The position numbers were made by a program, and so were the translations under genes. This document shows, piece by piece, positions 1 through 8,239 of a stretch of 37,799 nt of DNA; position 1 is the stretch's first letter, and every line of letters starts with the position of its first letter. Source of the stretch: Planctomycetota bacterium (lineage in GTDB: Bacteria; Planctomycetota; UBA1135); contig RFGR01000066.1 in assembly GCA_003696625.1 (NCBI GenBank), forward strand, positions 1 to 37,799, in the 5' to 3' direction. The notes beneath the pieces were generated by a model, which searched no databases, was not told the DNA's origin, and saw only the letters and a list, made by a program, of their open reading frames with translations.

Positions 1-2
1 CG

Positions 3-1493
3 CCGCCCGGCCCCGCCCCGGCCCCGGGGCGGCCGGACGTGGTCCTGATCGTCGCCGACACCCTGCGCGCCGACGTGGCCGTCGATCCCTCCTTGCCGAC
101 CCCGAACCTGGACCGGCTGCGGCAGGGCGGGCTCTGGGCGCGGGCGGTGGCGGCGCCGGCCAACCAGACCCTGCCCAGCCACCTGGCGCTCCTCACCGGT
201 CTGCGGATCGAGAAGACCGGCATGCGCTCGAACCGCTCGCCGTGGCCGCCGGCGGCCTTGCTCGACGAGGTCTGGGGGATGCGCACGTTGGCCCAACGCT
301 TCGCCGCCGCCGGCTGGCGTACGGCCGCGGTCGCGGCCAATCCGCTGCTCAGCGTGGTCCCGCCCGGCGCCCAGGACTTCGCCGAGGGGTTCGAGGTCTG
401 GGACCCGCAGCAGGTGATCGACCCCTGGTGGGAGCTGCTGGCCTGGAAGGACAAGCAGTGCTGGTACGGCTGGTTGGTGCCCCTGGCGCGGCTGCGGCCG
501 GCCGCAAACTTCGCGCTGCGGCGGACGATCTACCGGCAGGCGCGCTTCTTCTACCGGCCGCACGTGCGCGAGGGGGAGCGCACCGCTGCCGCCGCCCTGG
601 CTCGGATCGAGGAACTGGCGGCCGGCGACCGCCCCTACTTCCTGTTCGTGAACTTCTACGACCCGCACACCCCCTACATCGCGCCGCCGCCCTTCGCCGG
701 CAGCGAGTCGAACGCGGTCGTGCCGCGGGGCTATCGCAACGCCCCGCTCGACGACTTCCCGGCCCGTAAGGAGCTGCGGGCGGAGATTGCGCGGGTCGGC
801 GGCGAGGGCGGCGAACGCGGCCGCGAGCTGGGCGCCTTCCTGCGCGCCCGCTACCGCGAGGAGGTGCGCTACTTCGATCAGCAGCTCGGCCGCCTGCTCG
901 TCGGCATCGAGGCGACCGGCCGGCCGACCCTGGTCCTCTTCACCGGCGACCACGGCGAGATGTTCGGCGAGCACGGCTCGGTCGAGCATTCCCGCACCCT
1001 GTTCGAGGGCGAGATGACCGTGCCGCTGATCCTGGCCGGTCCCGGAGTGCCGGCGGGACGGGAGCTGCGCGAACCGGCCGAGCTGACCGACGCCGCCTTC
1101 ACCCTGCTCGAGCTGGCCGGCGTTTCGACCGCGGGCGCCGACGGCCGGAATCTGCTCGCGCCGGCCGGCACCGCGGCTCCGCCCGCCCTCAGCGTGATGG
1201 CCGGCGCCGTCGCGGTCCGGGACGGGCGCTGGAAGCTCCACCTGCGGGTCTCCTGGCCGCACGGCGGCACTGAGCCGGTCCTGGAACCGGTCGGGCTCTA
1301 CGATCTCGCCGCCGACCCGGGGGAGACCCGCGACCTCGCCGACCGCCGCCCCGCGGAGCTGGCGCGGCTGCTCGCCGTCGCCCGCTCCCGCCTGGCCGAC
1401 GACCTGCTGCCGCGCCTGCCCGAACGGCGCCTGGACGCCGCGGAGGAACGGCGCCTGAGCGGCCTCGGCTACACCGGGGACGCCGACGGCTGA
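3..1493 (+). CDS. Sulfatase-like alkaline-phosphatase-superfamily hydrolase, 5' truncated by window edge
   Basis: The frame is open to the window edge. Residues before the GTG at 39 read RPD-VVLIVADTLRAD, the usual first strand of the sulfatase fold, so the true start lies upstream and the GTG is internal. About 496 residues are visible. The metal-binding Asp lies in ADTLRAD. The nucleophile position is NQTLPSHLALLTG (Thr codon at 168-170), where canonical sulfatases have Cys or Ser followed by xPxR. Later motifs are FYDPHTPY, FTGDHGEMFGEHG and a C-terminal LSGLGYTGD, the ending shared by all five paralogues here. The family cleaves sulfate or phosphate esters or transfers such groups; the substrate is unknown. 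The Thr in place of Cys/Ser argues against formylglycine-dependent sulfatase activity. Its 5' half probably encodes a signal peptide or membrane anchor that cannot be seen. Confidence 0.85.
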   Translation, partial: PPGPAPAPGRPDVVLIVADTLRADVAVDPSLPTPNLDRLRQGGLWARAVAAPANQTLPSHLALLTGLRIEKTGMRSNRSPWPPAALLDEVWGMRTLAQRFAAAGWRTAAVAANPLLSVVPPGAQDFAEGFEVWDPQQVIDPWWELLAWKDKQCWYGWLVPLARLRPAANFALRRTIYRQARFFYRPHVREGERTAAAALARIEELAAGDRPYFLFVNFYDPHTPYIAPPPFAGSESNAVVPRGYRNAPLDDFPARKELRAEIARVGGEGGERGRELGAFLRARYREEVRYFDQQLGRLLVGIEATGRPTLVLFTGDHGEMFGEHGSVEHSRTLFEGEMTVPLILAGPGVPAGRELREPAELTDAAFTLLELAGVSTAGADGRNLLAPAGTAAPPALSVMAGAVAVRDGRWKLHLRVSWPHGGTEPVLEPVGLYDLAADPGETRDLADRRPAELARLLAVARSRLADDLLPRLPERRLDAAEERRLSGLGYTGDADG

Positions 1494-1517
1494 GCCGGCC
1501 GCCAGCGCGGTGGCCGC

Positions 1518-1523
1518 TAGGAT
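1518..1523 (+). promoter_or_regulatory. -10-like hexamer TAGGAT
   Basis: TAGGAT lies 10 bp before the ATG at 1534. With the usual 7-nt distance, transcription would begin near 1530, giving a leader of about 4 nt. No convincing -35 box is seen. The upstream sulfatase gene ends at 1493, so this element would give the cupin/TMTC pair its own start. Confidence 0.4.
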
Positions 1524-1533
1524 GGCGCGTTCC

Positions 1534-1995
1534 ATGGAGCCGACCCCCCGCGATCTCGAGCCGCTCCTGGCCTTCGCCGCCACCCTCGACCTCGCCGACC
1601 CCGCCGCCGCCCGGGCCGCGCTCGAGCGGGAGTTCCCGTTCGCGGGCGACTTCGTGCGCGAACTCGGCCGCGCCTTGGCCGCGGCCTGCAGCGACGGCCG
1701 GATCTGCAACCAGGGCGCGCCGCCTTTGCAGTACTCGCGCCTCTTTCCGGCCGAGGAAGGCCACGGCCTCAGCGCCGACGTCGTTCGGATGTCGGCCGCC
1801 GGGCCGCTGCACGAGCACCCGGAGGGCGAGATCGACCTCTGCTTCGCCGCCGCCGGCGAGCCGGAGTTCGACGGCAACCCGCCGGGCTGGACCGTGTACG
1901 GGCCCGGCTCGCGGCACGTTCCAACCGTGAGCGGCGGCACGATGCTGATCCTCTACCTGTTGCCGGGCGGAGCGATCCGCTTCCTCCGTTCTTGA
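1534..1995 (+). CDS. DUF4863-type cupin protein (4-hydroxylaminobenzoate lyase-like)
   Basis: A 153-residue soluble protein. The C-terminal half has a cupin-like metal-site pattern, PLHEHPEGEIDLCF, then DGNPPGWTVYGPGSRHVPTV and LILYLLPGGAIRF. This arrangement resembles the DUF4863 family, whose characterised members include 4-hydroxylaminobenzoate lyases; I recognise it from pattern memory only. The His-x-His-x5-Glu cluster and the later GSRH His could bind a metal. The N-terminal 70 residues look helical. GTG at 1510 and ATG at 1522 are in-frame alternative starts; ATG 1534 was chosen because the first two overlap a promoter-like hexamer. It is followed after 3 bp by the TMTC-like gene, so the two are probably co-transcribed, though no functional link is obvious. 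A true lyase role on nitroaromatics here is doubtful. Confidence 0.6.
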   Translation: MEPTPRDLEPLLAFAATLDLADPAAARAALEREFPFAGDFVRELGRALAAACSDGRICNQGAPPLQYSRLFPAEEGHGLSADVVRMSAAGPLHEHPEGEIDLCFAAAGEPEFDGNPPGWTVYGPGSRHVPTVSGGTMLILYLLPGGAIRFLRS

Positions 1996-1998
1996 GCC

Positions 1999-4125
1999 GT
2001 GGACGCTCTGCGCCGACTGGTCGCGCGGGTCCGGGAGCGGCCCCGGCTGCAGGCGTTGGCGCTGGTCCTCCTCGTCTTCGCCGCTTTCGCCTCGTCCCTG
2101 CCCAACCGCTGGATCTGGGACGACAACGACTACGTCACCGACAACGAGGTCTTGACCGAGGAAGGGGGCCTGGCCCGGATCTGGACCGAGCCGACCTCGC
2201 TGCCCCAGTACTACCCGCTCGTCCACACCACCTTCTGGCTCGAGCGGCGGCTGTGGGGCGACGGTCCCGACGGCGGCCCCAACCCCTTCGGCTTCCACCT
2301 CGACAACCTTCTCCTGCACGCCGGCTGCGCCCTGCTCCTCTGGCGACTGCTGGTCCACCTCGGCCTGCCGGGCGCTTGGCTGTTGGCGGCGGTCTGGGCG
2401 GTGCACCCGATCAACGTCGAATCGGTCGCCTGGGTGACCGAGCGCAAGAACGTCCTGTCCTTGACCCTGGCCCTGGCGTCGGCGCTTCAGCTCTTGCGTT
2501 GGGGCGAGGGCGGCTCCTGGCGCGCTTTCGCCCTGGGCGCGCTCCTCTTCCTCGGCGCGCTGGCCAGCAAGACGGTGGTCGCCTCGCTGCCGGCGGTGGT
2601 GATCCTGCTCCTCTGGTGGCGACGCCGGCCGCTGCCGCCGCGGGTCCTTGGACCGCTGCTCTTGCTGCTCGCGCTCGGCGGCCTGGCCGGCTGGATGACG
2701 GCCGTGGCCGAGGTCGAGCACGTCGGCGCCGAGGGCAAGGCCTGGGACTTCACCCTCCTCGAGCGGACCCTGATCGCCGGGCGGGTGCTCTGGAGCTACG
2801 CCGGCAAGCTGGTCTGGCCGGCGGATCTGGTTTTCATCTATCCGCGTTGGTCGGTGGAGGAGTTCGGGCCGGAGTGGTGGCTGTGGCCGGCGGCGGCGCT
2901 GGCGCTGGCGGCCGGTCTCGCCCTCGCCGCCCGGCGGATCGGCCGCGGCCCGCTGGTCGCGGTGTTGATCTTCGGCGGGGTCCTGTTCCCGGCGCTCGGT
3001 TTCCTGAACGTCTATCCGCACCAGTTCAGCTTCGTCGCCGATCACTTCCAGCACCACGCGGCCCCGGCCCTGATCGTCCTGCTCGGGCGGATCCTCTTCT
3101 TCGACCGCGCCGGCGCTCCCCGCCCGGGTCTGCTCCGCTGGGGGGCGCCGGTGCTGCTGCTCCTCCTGGCCGGCCGCAGCTTCGCCCGCTGCTTCGCCTA
3201 CGAGGACGAGGCCACGCTGTGGCGGGACACGATCGCCCGCAACCCCGGCGCCTCGATCGCCTACAACAACCTCGGCCGGATGAAGTACGAGGAGTCGCGG
3301 CGGCTGGCCCGGCGGGCGGCCTCACCCGAGACCGCGCCGGACCAACGGGCCGAGCTTCTCGCCCGCAGCGAGGAACTTCTGCAGGAGTCGATCGACCTGC
3401 TCGAGCGGGCGGTCGCCACCGGTCCCGACCACGCCCAAGCCCTGAACAACCTCGGCCAGGTGTTGCTCGGCCACCGCCTGGCCCAGGCGCCGCCGGGCGA
3501 GGCCGACGCCCTCGCCCGCCGGATCGAGGATCTGCTCCTGCGCGCGGTCGAGGCGGCCCCGGAGTACGTCAAGCCCGAGGTCAACCTCGGCGACCTCTAT
3601 CTGCGCCGGGGCGACGGGGCGGCGGCGATCCGCCACTACGAGCGGGCCCAGGAGCTGAACACTCGCAACCTGAGCCGGCTAGCCGGCAAACCGGTCGAGG
3701 GCCGCATTCCGCAGGTCAGCATCAACCTGGCCGTCGCCCAGCTCCACGCTGGACGGCCGCAGGAGGCGGTCGAGAACCTGCTCTACGCCACCCGCAGCAA
3801 GGAGACGGCGGTCTTCGCCGCCATCAACCTGACCTGGGTTCTGGCCTCGCACCCCGACCCCCGGATCCGCGACCCGAAGGAGGCGGTGGCCTGGGCCCGC
3901 CGCCTGGCTGCGACCCCGGCCGCCTCGGACCCGCGCGTGCTCGACGCTTCGGCCGCCGCCTACGCCGCCGCCGGCGACTTCCAGCGCGCGGTCCAGATCC
4001 AGACCGACGGGGTCTTCGGCGCGATGCGCAGCGGCGACGACGCCCTGGCCGGTCGCATGCGTAAGTGGCTCGAGGCCTACAAGAACAACCGCCCGCCGAT
4101 CACCCGCTTCGGTCTGCCGGAGTAG
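1999..4125 (+). CDS. TMTC-like GT-C membrane protein with C-terminal TPR repeats
   Basis: A 708-residue multipass protein. After a first membrane helix (about residues 18-34) comes NRWIWDDNDYV (Asp41-Asp42), the acidic first-loop motif of GT-C glycosyltransferases. It is followed by YYPLVHTTFWLERRLWG, a histidine-containing helix, and AVWAVHPINVESVAWVTERK, which is highly characteristic of the TMTC/DUF1736 group. About ten further hydrophobic helices run to around residue 400. The C-terminal 290 residues are TPR-like helical pairs (AYNNLGRMKYEESRR, ALNNLGQVLLG, VNLGDLYLRRGDGAAAIRHY). Eukaryotic TMTC proteins are O-mannosyltransferases; bacterial members are widespread and largely uncharacterised, so acceptor and donor are unknown. 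The start is a GTG 3 bp after the preceding stop. Its 3' end overlaps the convergent RecD2 gene by 26 bp. Confidence 0.8.
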   Translation: MDALRRLVARVRERPRLQALALVLLVFAAFASSLPNRWIWDDNDYVTDNEVLTEEGGLARIWTEPTSLPQYYPLVHTTFWLERRLWGDGPDGGPNPFGFHLDNLLLHAGCALLLWRLLVHLGLPGAWLLAAVWAVHPINVESVAWVTERKNVLSLTLALASALQLLRWGEGGSWRAFALGALLFLGALASKTVVASLPAVVILLLWWRRRPLPPRVLGPLLLLLALGGLAGWMTAVAEVEHVGAEGKAWDFTLLERTLIAGRVLWSYAGKLVWPADLVFIYPRWSVEEFGPEWWLWPAAALALAAGLALAARRIGRGPLVAVLIFGGVLFPALGFLNVYPHQFSFVADHFQHHAAPALIVLLGRILFFDRAGAPRPGLLRWGAPVLLLLLAGRSFARCFAYEDEATLWRDTIARNPGASIAYNNLGRMKYEESRRLARRAASPETAPDQRAELLARSEELLQESIDLLERAVATGPDHAQALNNLGQVLLGHRLAQAPPGEADALARRIEDLLLRAVEAAPEYVKPEVNLGDLYLRRGDGAAAIRHYERAQELNTRNLSRLAGKPVEGRIPQVSINLAVAQLHAGRPQEAVENLLYATRSKETAVFAAINLTWVLASHPDPRIRDPKEAVAWARRLAATPAASDPRVLDASAAAYAAAGDFQRAVQIQTDGVFGAMRSGDDALAGRMRKWLEAYKNNRPPITRFGLPE

Positions 4126-6277
4126 CCCCGCCGGCCAAACGCCAAGCGAGGTCGCCGTAGCGGTCGTTCTCCTCGGCGTTGGCCACCGCCCGGTGCAGGG
4201 CGCCGCGGGCCGCCACCAGGCAGACCAGCTCCTTGCCGCGGGTGACGGCGGTGTAGAGCAGGTTTCGGCGCAGCATCAGGTAATGCGAGCGGCCGAGGAC
4301 CACCACCACCGCCCGCGCCTCCGAGCCCTGGGCGCGGTGGACGGTCACGCACCAGGCCGGGATCAAGTCGGCGAGCTGCTCGCCGCTGTAGGTCTGCGCC
4401 CGGCCGTCGATCTCGACCGTCACCGAGGCGGCGTCCACCGCCACCACCCGGCCGGTGTCGCCGTTGAAGACCTCGCGTTCGTAGTCGTTGCGGACCACCA
4501 TCGCCCGGTCGCCGACCCGGAAGCGGGCGGCGCCGTGCGCCGGCCCGTCGCCGTCCGGGTTGAGGCGGCGGCCGAGACGCTCGTTCAGCGCGTCCACCCC
4601 GAGCGGGCCGGCGTACATCGGGGCCAGGACCAGGATGTCCCGGGCCGGGTCGAAGCCGTAGCGGTCGGGGATCCGCTCGCAGACGATCCGCTCCACCAGC
4701 TCCGCGGCCCGCTCCGGGTCCTCCTGCAGAGTCAGGAAGAAGTCACCGGCCGGCGCGGTGACGGTGGTCGGCGCCTGGCCGGCGAGGATCCGGTGGGCCG
4801 CCTCGGTGATGCCGGACCCGGCGCCTTGGCGATGGACGACCTCGAGCCGGACGGTCGGCACCACCGGCGACCGGACGAGGTCGCGCAGAACGCAGCCGGG
4901 GCCGACCGAGGGCAGCTGGTCGGCGTCGCCGACCAGCAGCAGCCGACAGCCGTCCGGCACCGCCTGCAACACCGCGTTCGCCAGCGGCAGGTCCATCATC
5001 GAGGCCTCGTCGATGATCAGGAAAGCGGCGTCGAGGGGATGGTCCTCGCAGTGGCGGAACTCGCCCGAGACCGGGTCGAAGCCGAGCAGACGGTGGATCG
5101 TGCTGGCCTCGCGGCCGGTGGCCTCCTGCAGCCGCTTGGCCGCCCGGCCGGTCGGGCTGGCCAGGCGCACCGGCCCGGTTCCGGCCCGCTCCAGGATCTC
5201 GAGCAGCAGCCGCAGGGTGGTGGTCTTGCCGGTGCCGGGGCCGCCGGTCAGCACCGCGCAGGGCTGGGTCAGGGCGGTCTCGATCGCCCGCCGCTGGCTC
5301 GGGTCGGGCGGGAAGGCCGTGGCCCGGATCGCCGCCAGGGCCTGTTCCGGGGCGGCCGCCGGCGGTGGTTCGGCGGCGAGCAGCCGGCGCAGGTGTCGGG
5401 CCAGGCCTTCCTCGTCCTGCCACAGCCCGGGCAGGTACCAGGTGCCCCGTTCCCGCTCGATCACCAGGCGACCGGCGCCGCTCAGCTCGGCGGCGGCGGC
5501 GGCGATCGTGTCGGTGGCGAGGCCGAGTTCCTCGAGCCGGTTCCAGATCTCCTCCTGGGGCAGGCAGACATGGCCCTCCTTGCCGGCCTGGCGCAGCAGG
5601 TGGAGGATCAGACCGCGGCCGCGCACGATCGAATCGGCTGGGATCCCGAGCCGCCGCGCCATCCGCTCGGCGGTCTGGAAGCCGATGCCCCGCAGCAGCT
5701 CGATCACCGCGTAGGGATCGCTGCGGATCCGGTCGATGGCCCCGGCCCCGAAGCGCTGGTAGAGGTTGTGGGCCTGGCCGCCGTTCAGACCGAGGCCGCG
5801 CAGCTCGGCCAGCACCCGGTGGCGCTCGGCGCCCTCGCGGAAGGTCTCGGCCAGGGCGGCGGCGCGCTTCGGACCGATGCCCTTGACCTCGCGCAGGCGC
5901 TCGGGGCCCTCGGCCAGGGCGTCGAGGACCTGGTCGCCGAAGTGGCCGACCAGCCGCCGGGCGGTGTCGGGGCCGATCCCCGGGAAGGCGCCGCCGCCGA
6001 GGTAGCGCTCGAGCCCCTCGCGGGTGGTCGGGGTGGCGTGCTCGGACCACTGGACGCGGAACTGGCGGCCGAACCGTGGGTGCCGTTCCCAGCGGCCGTG
6101 CAGCCGCAGGTGCTCGCCCTCGTGGACCGGGGCCAGGGAGCCGGCGGCGGTGCGGGGACCGTCCTCGGTCAGCAGGGCGACCACCGCGAAGCCGTTCTCC
6201 TCGTTGGCGTAGACCACCGAGGCGACCTGGCCCTCGAGCAGCTCGTGCTCGGGAGGGGTGTCGGGCGCGGCGGGCAC
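4100..6277 (-). CDS. recD2: RecD2-family ATP-dependent DNA helicase
   Basis: About 725 residues from the GTG at 6277, the usual RecD2 length. The N-terminus has an OB-like region (GQVASVVYANEENGFAVVAL), then helix-hairpin-helix-rich stretches (YLGGGAFPGIGPDTARRL, LREVKGIGPKRAAALAETF) typical of RecD2 rather than RecBCD-associated RecD. The Walker A motif is VLTGGPGTGKTTTLR. Walker B and motif III are FLIIDEASMMDL and LLLVGDADQLPSVGPG. The C-terminal SF1B motif is VTVHRAQGSEARAVVVVLG, followed by LLYTAVTRGKELV. The enzyme unwinds DNA 5'-3' in repair and fork processing. No recB or recC is nearby. An in-frame upstream start at 6355 would add 26 residues covering the bS21 promoter region, so 6277 is preferred. 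The 3' end overlaps the TMTC gene convergently. Confidence 0.9.
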   Translation of the reverse strand: MPAAPDTPPEHELLEGQVASVVYANEENGFAVVALLTEDGPRTAAGSLAPVHEGEHLRLHGRWERHPRFGRQFRVQWSEHATPTTREGLERYLGGGAFPGIGPDTARRLVGHFGDQVLDALAEGPERLREVKGIGPKRAAALAETFREGAERHRVLAELRGLGLNGGQAHNLYQRFGAGAIDRIRSDPYAVIELLRGIGFQTAERMARRLGIPADSIVRGRGLILHLLRQAGKEGHVCLPQEEIWNRLEELGLATDTIAAAAAELSGAGRLVIERERGTWYLPGLWQDEEGLARHLRRLLAAEPPPAAAPEQALAAIRATAFPPDPSQRRAIETALTQPCAVLTGGPGTGKTTTLRLLLEILERAGTGPVRLASPTGRAAKRLQEATGREASTIHRLLGFDPVSGEFRHCEDHPLDAAFLIIDEASMMDLPLANAVLQAVPDGCRLLLVGDADQLPSVGPGCVLRDLVRSPVVPTVRLEVVHRQGAGSGITEAAHRILAGQAPTTVTAPAGDFFLTLQEDPERAAELVERIVCERIPDRYGFDPARDILVLAPMYAGPLGVDALNERLGRRLNPDGDGPAHGAARFRVGDRAMVVRNDYEREVFNGDTGRVVAVDAASVTVEIDGRAQTYSGEQLADLIPAWCVTVHRAQGSEARAVVVVLGRSHYLMLRRNLLYTAVTRGKELVCLVAARGALHRAVANAEENDRYGDLAWRLAGGATPADRSG

Positions 6278-6308
6278 GGAAGAGGGTCGGGGCTGGCGAT
6301 CGCCCCCC

Positions 6309-6337
6309 TGGACGGATTCCCGGCCGAGGGGTAGACT
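6309..6337 (+). promoter_or_regulatory. Sigma-70-type promoter for bS21
   Basis: TGGACG at 6309-6314 and TAGACT at 6332-6337 are separated by 17 bp, the classical spacing. Transcription would start near 6344, giving a leader of about 62 nt before the bS21 start. A TACCCC hexamer on the minus strand (6333-6328) shares the TA and could drive recD2. Confidence 0.55.
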
Positions 6338-6405
6338 GTTCCGCCCTTTGCGCACCCGATCCCGATGGTCGGGACGGGGCGCGGGCGGAACCCGATCTTA
6401 CTTCC

Positions 6406-6612
6406 GTGGTGAAAGTCCAAGTCCGACCGAACGAGTCCCTCGAAGCGGCCATCCGGCGCTTCAAGCGCCAGTGCAACTACAGCGGCATCTTCAAGGCCGC
6501 CAAGGCCCGGTCCTTCTACGAGAAGCCGACCACGGCCCGGCGCAAGGCCAAGCTCGAGCGGATGCGGGTGATCCGCAAGGCCGAGCGGATGCGCCGCCAC
6601 GCCCGCTTCTAG
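6406..6612 (+). CDS. rpsU: Small ribosomal subunit protein bS21
   Basis: Sixty-eight residues if the first of two tandem GTG codons (6406, 6409) is the start. The sequence reads VVKVQVRPNESLEAAIRRFK, then a segment with FYEKPTTARRKAK and a Lys/Arg-rich tail, the hallmark pattern of bS21 (RENE..ALRRFKR...FYEKPT). The protein sits on the 30S platform near the 16S 3' end and assists initiation. The reading frame is open for some distance upstream, but conservation begins at the tandem GTG. No clear Shine-Dalgarno sequence precedes it. A promoter with 17-bp spacing lies at 6309-6337 and a strong hairpin follows the stop, so this looks like a single-gene unit divergent from recD2. Confidence 0.92.
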   Translation: MVKVQVRPNESLEAAIRRFKRQCNYSGIFKAAKARSFYEKPTTARRKAKLERMRVIRKAERMRRHARF

Positions 6613-6631
6613 GCCGGGCTCTGTCTCCTGC

Positions 6632-6661
6632 CGGGCCTCGGCGCCGCCGCGCCGGGGCCCG
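6632..6661 (+). terminator. Hairpin terminator after rpsU
   Basis: Arms CGGGCC-T-CGGCGC (6632-6644) and GCGCCG-G-GGCCCG (6649-6661) pair over 13 positions including one T/G wobble, around the 4-nt loop CGCC. CCTTTCGTTCCC, a modest T-rich run, follows directly. It lies 19 bp past the bS21 stop and before the RluA-type gene. Confidence 0.6.
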
Positions 6662-6679
6662 CCTTTCGTTCCCGCAGCC

Positions 6680-7750
6680 ATGCCTCCCCGACGGACCCAG
6701 CGCAAGAAGCGGCGCGGCCAGCGCGACCTCAGCCTGCCCTATCTCGAGCAACGCTTCGAGGTCGGCGAGCCCGAGCAGGGCAAGCGGTTGGACAGCTTCC
6801 TGGCCTCGCGCCTGAGCTGGCACTCGCGCGAGGCGGCGCGGAGGTTCATCGACCAGGGGATGGTCGAAGTGCTTCCGGGCAAGGATCCCCAGCAGGCTCC
6901 GGTCGGGGCCCTTCGGCGCGGCCTAAAGTTGCGCTGGGGCCAGGAAGTCGTCCTGCGCACGCCGGCGCCGCGGCCGGCCGCCCCGGCCGCCGGCCCGGCC
7001 GCGGCCGAGGAACTCGAAGTGATCTACGAGGACGACTCGGTCCTGGCGGTGAACAAACCGCCGGGTCTGGCCGTCCATCCGAGCAAGGGACACCTTACGG
7101 GTTCGCTGATCCATCGGATCCACGAGCGGCACCGACGGCTCGGCGGCGGCCGCGACGGCGAGGTCCCCACTCTCTGCCACCGCCTCGACCGGGAGACCAG
7201 CGGCGTGGTCCTGGCGGCCAAGGACCAGCTCTCGCGGACCCGGATCGGGCGCCAGTTCGAGGCCCGGACCGTGGCCAAGACCTACCTGGCACTGGTCGCC
7301 GGCGAGATCGAGGAGGACGAGGGGGTGATCGATCTGCCGCTCGGGCGCTCCCTGACCGCGGCGGTCCGGCTGCGGATGTGCGTGCGTCACGACGAGGGCG
7401 GCCAGCCCTCGCGGACCGAGTGGCGGGTGGTCCACCGCCTGCCCGGGCGCACGCTGGTCGAGCTGCGGCCGCGGACCGGCCGGCAGCACCAGCTCCGGGT
7501 CCATCTGGCCGCGATCGGCCACCCGATCCTAGGCGACAAGCTCTACCTCGGCGGCGACGAGGTCTTCGTCCGCGCCGTCCAGGGCGGGCTGAGTGAGGAG
7601 GACCGCCGGCTTCTGGTCCTCGACCGCCAAGCCCTGCACGCCTGGCGCCTCGAGGTCGAACACCCGATGACCGGCCTGCCGCTGCGCCTCGAGGCGCCGC
7701 TCTGGCCGGACATGCTCGAGCTGCTCGACGGCTTCAAGCCAGGAGCCTGA
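6680..7750 (+). CDS. RluA-family 23S rRNA pseudouridine synthase with S4 domain
   Basis: 356 residues. A Lys/Arg-rich N-terminus is followed by an S4 RNA-binding domain at about residues 33-95 (KRLDSFLASRLSWHSREAARR). The catalytic domain starts near VIYEDDSVLAVNKPPGLAVH (about residue 115), and the signature CHRLDRETSGVVLAAK contains the nucleophilic Asp. RPRTGRQHQLRVHLAAIGHP is the conserved C-terminal RluA motif. The S4 plus RluA layout matches RluD/RluC-type enzymes modifying uridines in large-subunit rRNA, but the precise site cannot be read from sequence. It follows rpsU by 67 bp with a hairpin in between. The 3' end overlaps the convergent unknown gene by 17 bp. Confidence 0.9.
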   Translation: MPPRRTQRKKRRGQRDLSLPYLEQRFEVGEPEQGKRLDSFLASRLSWHSREAARRFIDQGMVEVLPGKDPQQAPVGALRRGLKLRWGQEVVLRTPAPRPAAPAAGPAAAEELEVIYEDDSVLAVNKPPGLAVHPSKGHLTGSLIHRIHERHRRLGGGRDGEVPTLCHRLDRETSGVVLAAKDQLSRTRIGRQFEARTVAKTYLALVAGEIEEDEGVIDLPLGRSLTAAVRLRMCVRHDEGGQPSRTEWRVVHRLPGRTLVELRPRTGRQHQLRVHLAAIGHPILGDKLYLGGDEVFVRAVQGGLSEEDRRLLVLDRQALHAWRLEVEHPMTGLPLRLEAPLWPDMLELLDGFKPGA

Positions 7751-8213
7751 GCGCCCGGGCCGAGATCAGCACCCCCTTGCGGCGGCCGCCGACCGGGGCG
7801 TGGAGGAGGCCGTCCTCGCTCCCCAGTCGTTCGGCGGCGGTTTCGAAGTCGAGGTAGGAGGTGACCAGCCAGCCGCGGACCTCCTCGGCGTAGACCTCGC
7901 ACAGGGACCAGGCGTCCTGGTCGGTCTCGGGGTGGCCGTCGGTGTGGAACTCGAGCGCCGCGGCGGGCCGGAACCCCTGCTTGGCCAACTCGACCAGGGC
8001 GGCGCGGTGGGCGGTGTTCGCTTTCCGGCAGATCACCCGAACCTCGCGCGGCTCCGGATCCCGGTCGGCCTCGCCGAAGGAGTGGACGGCGGTCATGCCG
8101 CGCTGGAGGATCGAGCCGGCCAGGGCGGTGCGGCTGCAGTCCAGGAGCAGGCCGCGTAGGGCGTTCTCGTCCGGCAGCGGCAGGTCGGTCAGGAGCGTGG
8201 CGAAGAGGGGCAC
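7734..8213 (-). CDS. Unknown 159-residue protein
   Basis: I do not recognise this family. The frame starts with GTG at 8213 and encodes 159 residues with no signal peptide or membrane helix. The central part reads EVRVICRKANTAHRAALVEL, then GFRPAAALEFHTDGHPETDQ and WSLCEVYAEEVRGWLVTSYL. That is a mixed alpha/beta pattern with several conserved-looking Cys, His and Asp residues. The C-terminus is basic (GGRRKGVLISARALRLL). Codon use matches its neighbours, and a -10-like TAGTTT sits at 8228-8223 on its strand, so it is probably a real gene. It is divergent from the alpha/beta hydrolase, with start codons 26 bp apart, and convergent with the RluA-type gene. Confidence 0.65.
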   Translation of the reverse strand: MPLFATLLTDLPLPDENALRGLLLDCSRTALAGSILQRGMTAVHSFGEADRDPEPREVRVICRKANTAHRAALVELAKQGFRPAAALEFHTDGHPETDQDAWSLCEVYAEEVRGWLVTSYLDFETAAERLGSEDGLLHAPVGGRRKGVLISARALRLLA

Positions 8214-8222
8214 CGCAAAGGG

Positions 8223-8232
8223 AAACTAGCAT
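8223..8232. promoter_or_regulatory. Overlapping divergent -10-like hexamers
   Basis: The decamer AAACTAGCAT contains TAGCAT on the plus strand (8227-8232) and TAGTTT on the minus strand (8228-8223), sharing the TA step. Predicted starts fall at about 8239 (ATG at 8240) and 8216 (GTG at 8213). Both genes would therefore be essentially leaderless. Confidence 0.4.
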
Positions 8233-8239
8233 GCCCGCC

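Noticed and set aside
1-38. Low-complexity GC-rich start of the window as a possible intergenic region with a gene starting at GTG 39
   Set aside because: The frame is open to the edge and encodes a Pro/Gly/Ala linker then RPD directly before the conserved strand, so it is coding sequence of a truncated gene.
1189-3057. Long minus-strand open frame of about 620 codons
   Set aside because: It lies opposite the sulfatase, cupin and TMTC genes, has low-complexity Arg/Gly/Glu/Gln composition and no motifs; it is a high-GC shadow frame.
4193-6334. Long plus-strand open frame of about 713 codons opposite recD2
   Set aside because: The antiparallel RecD2 frame has all helicase motifs, while this one is Gly/Ala/Val/Gln-rich low complexity.
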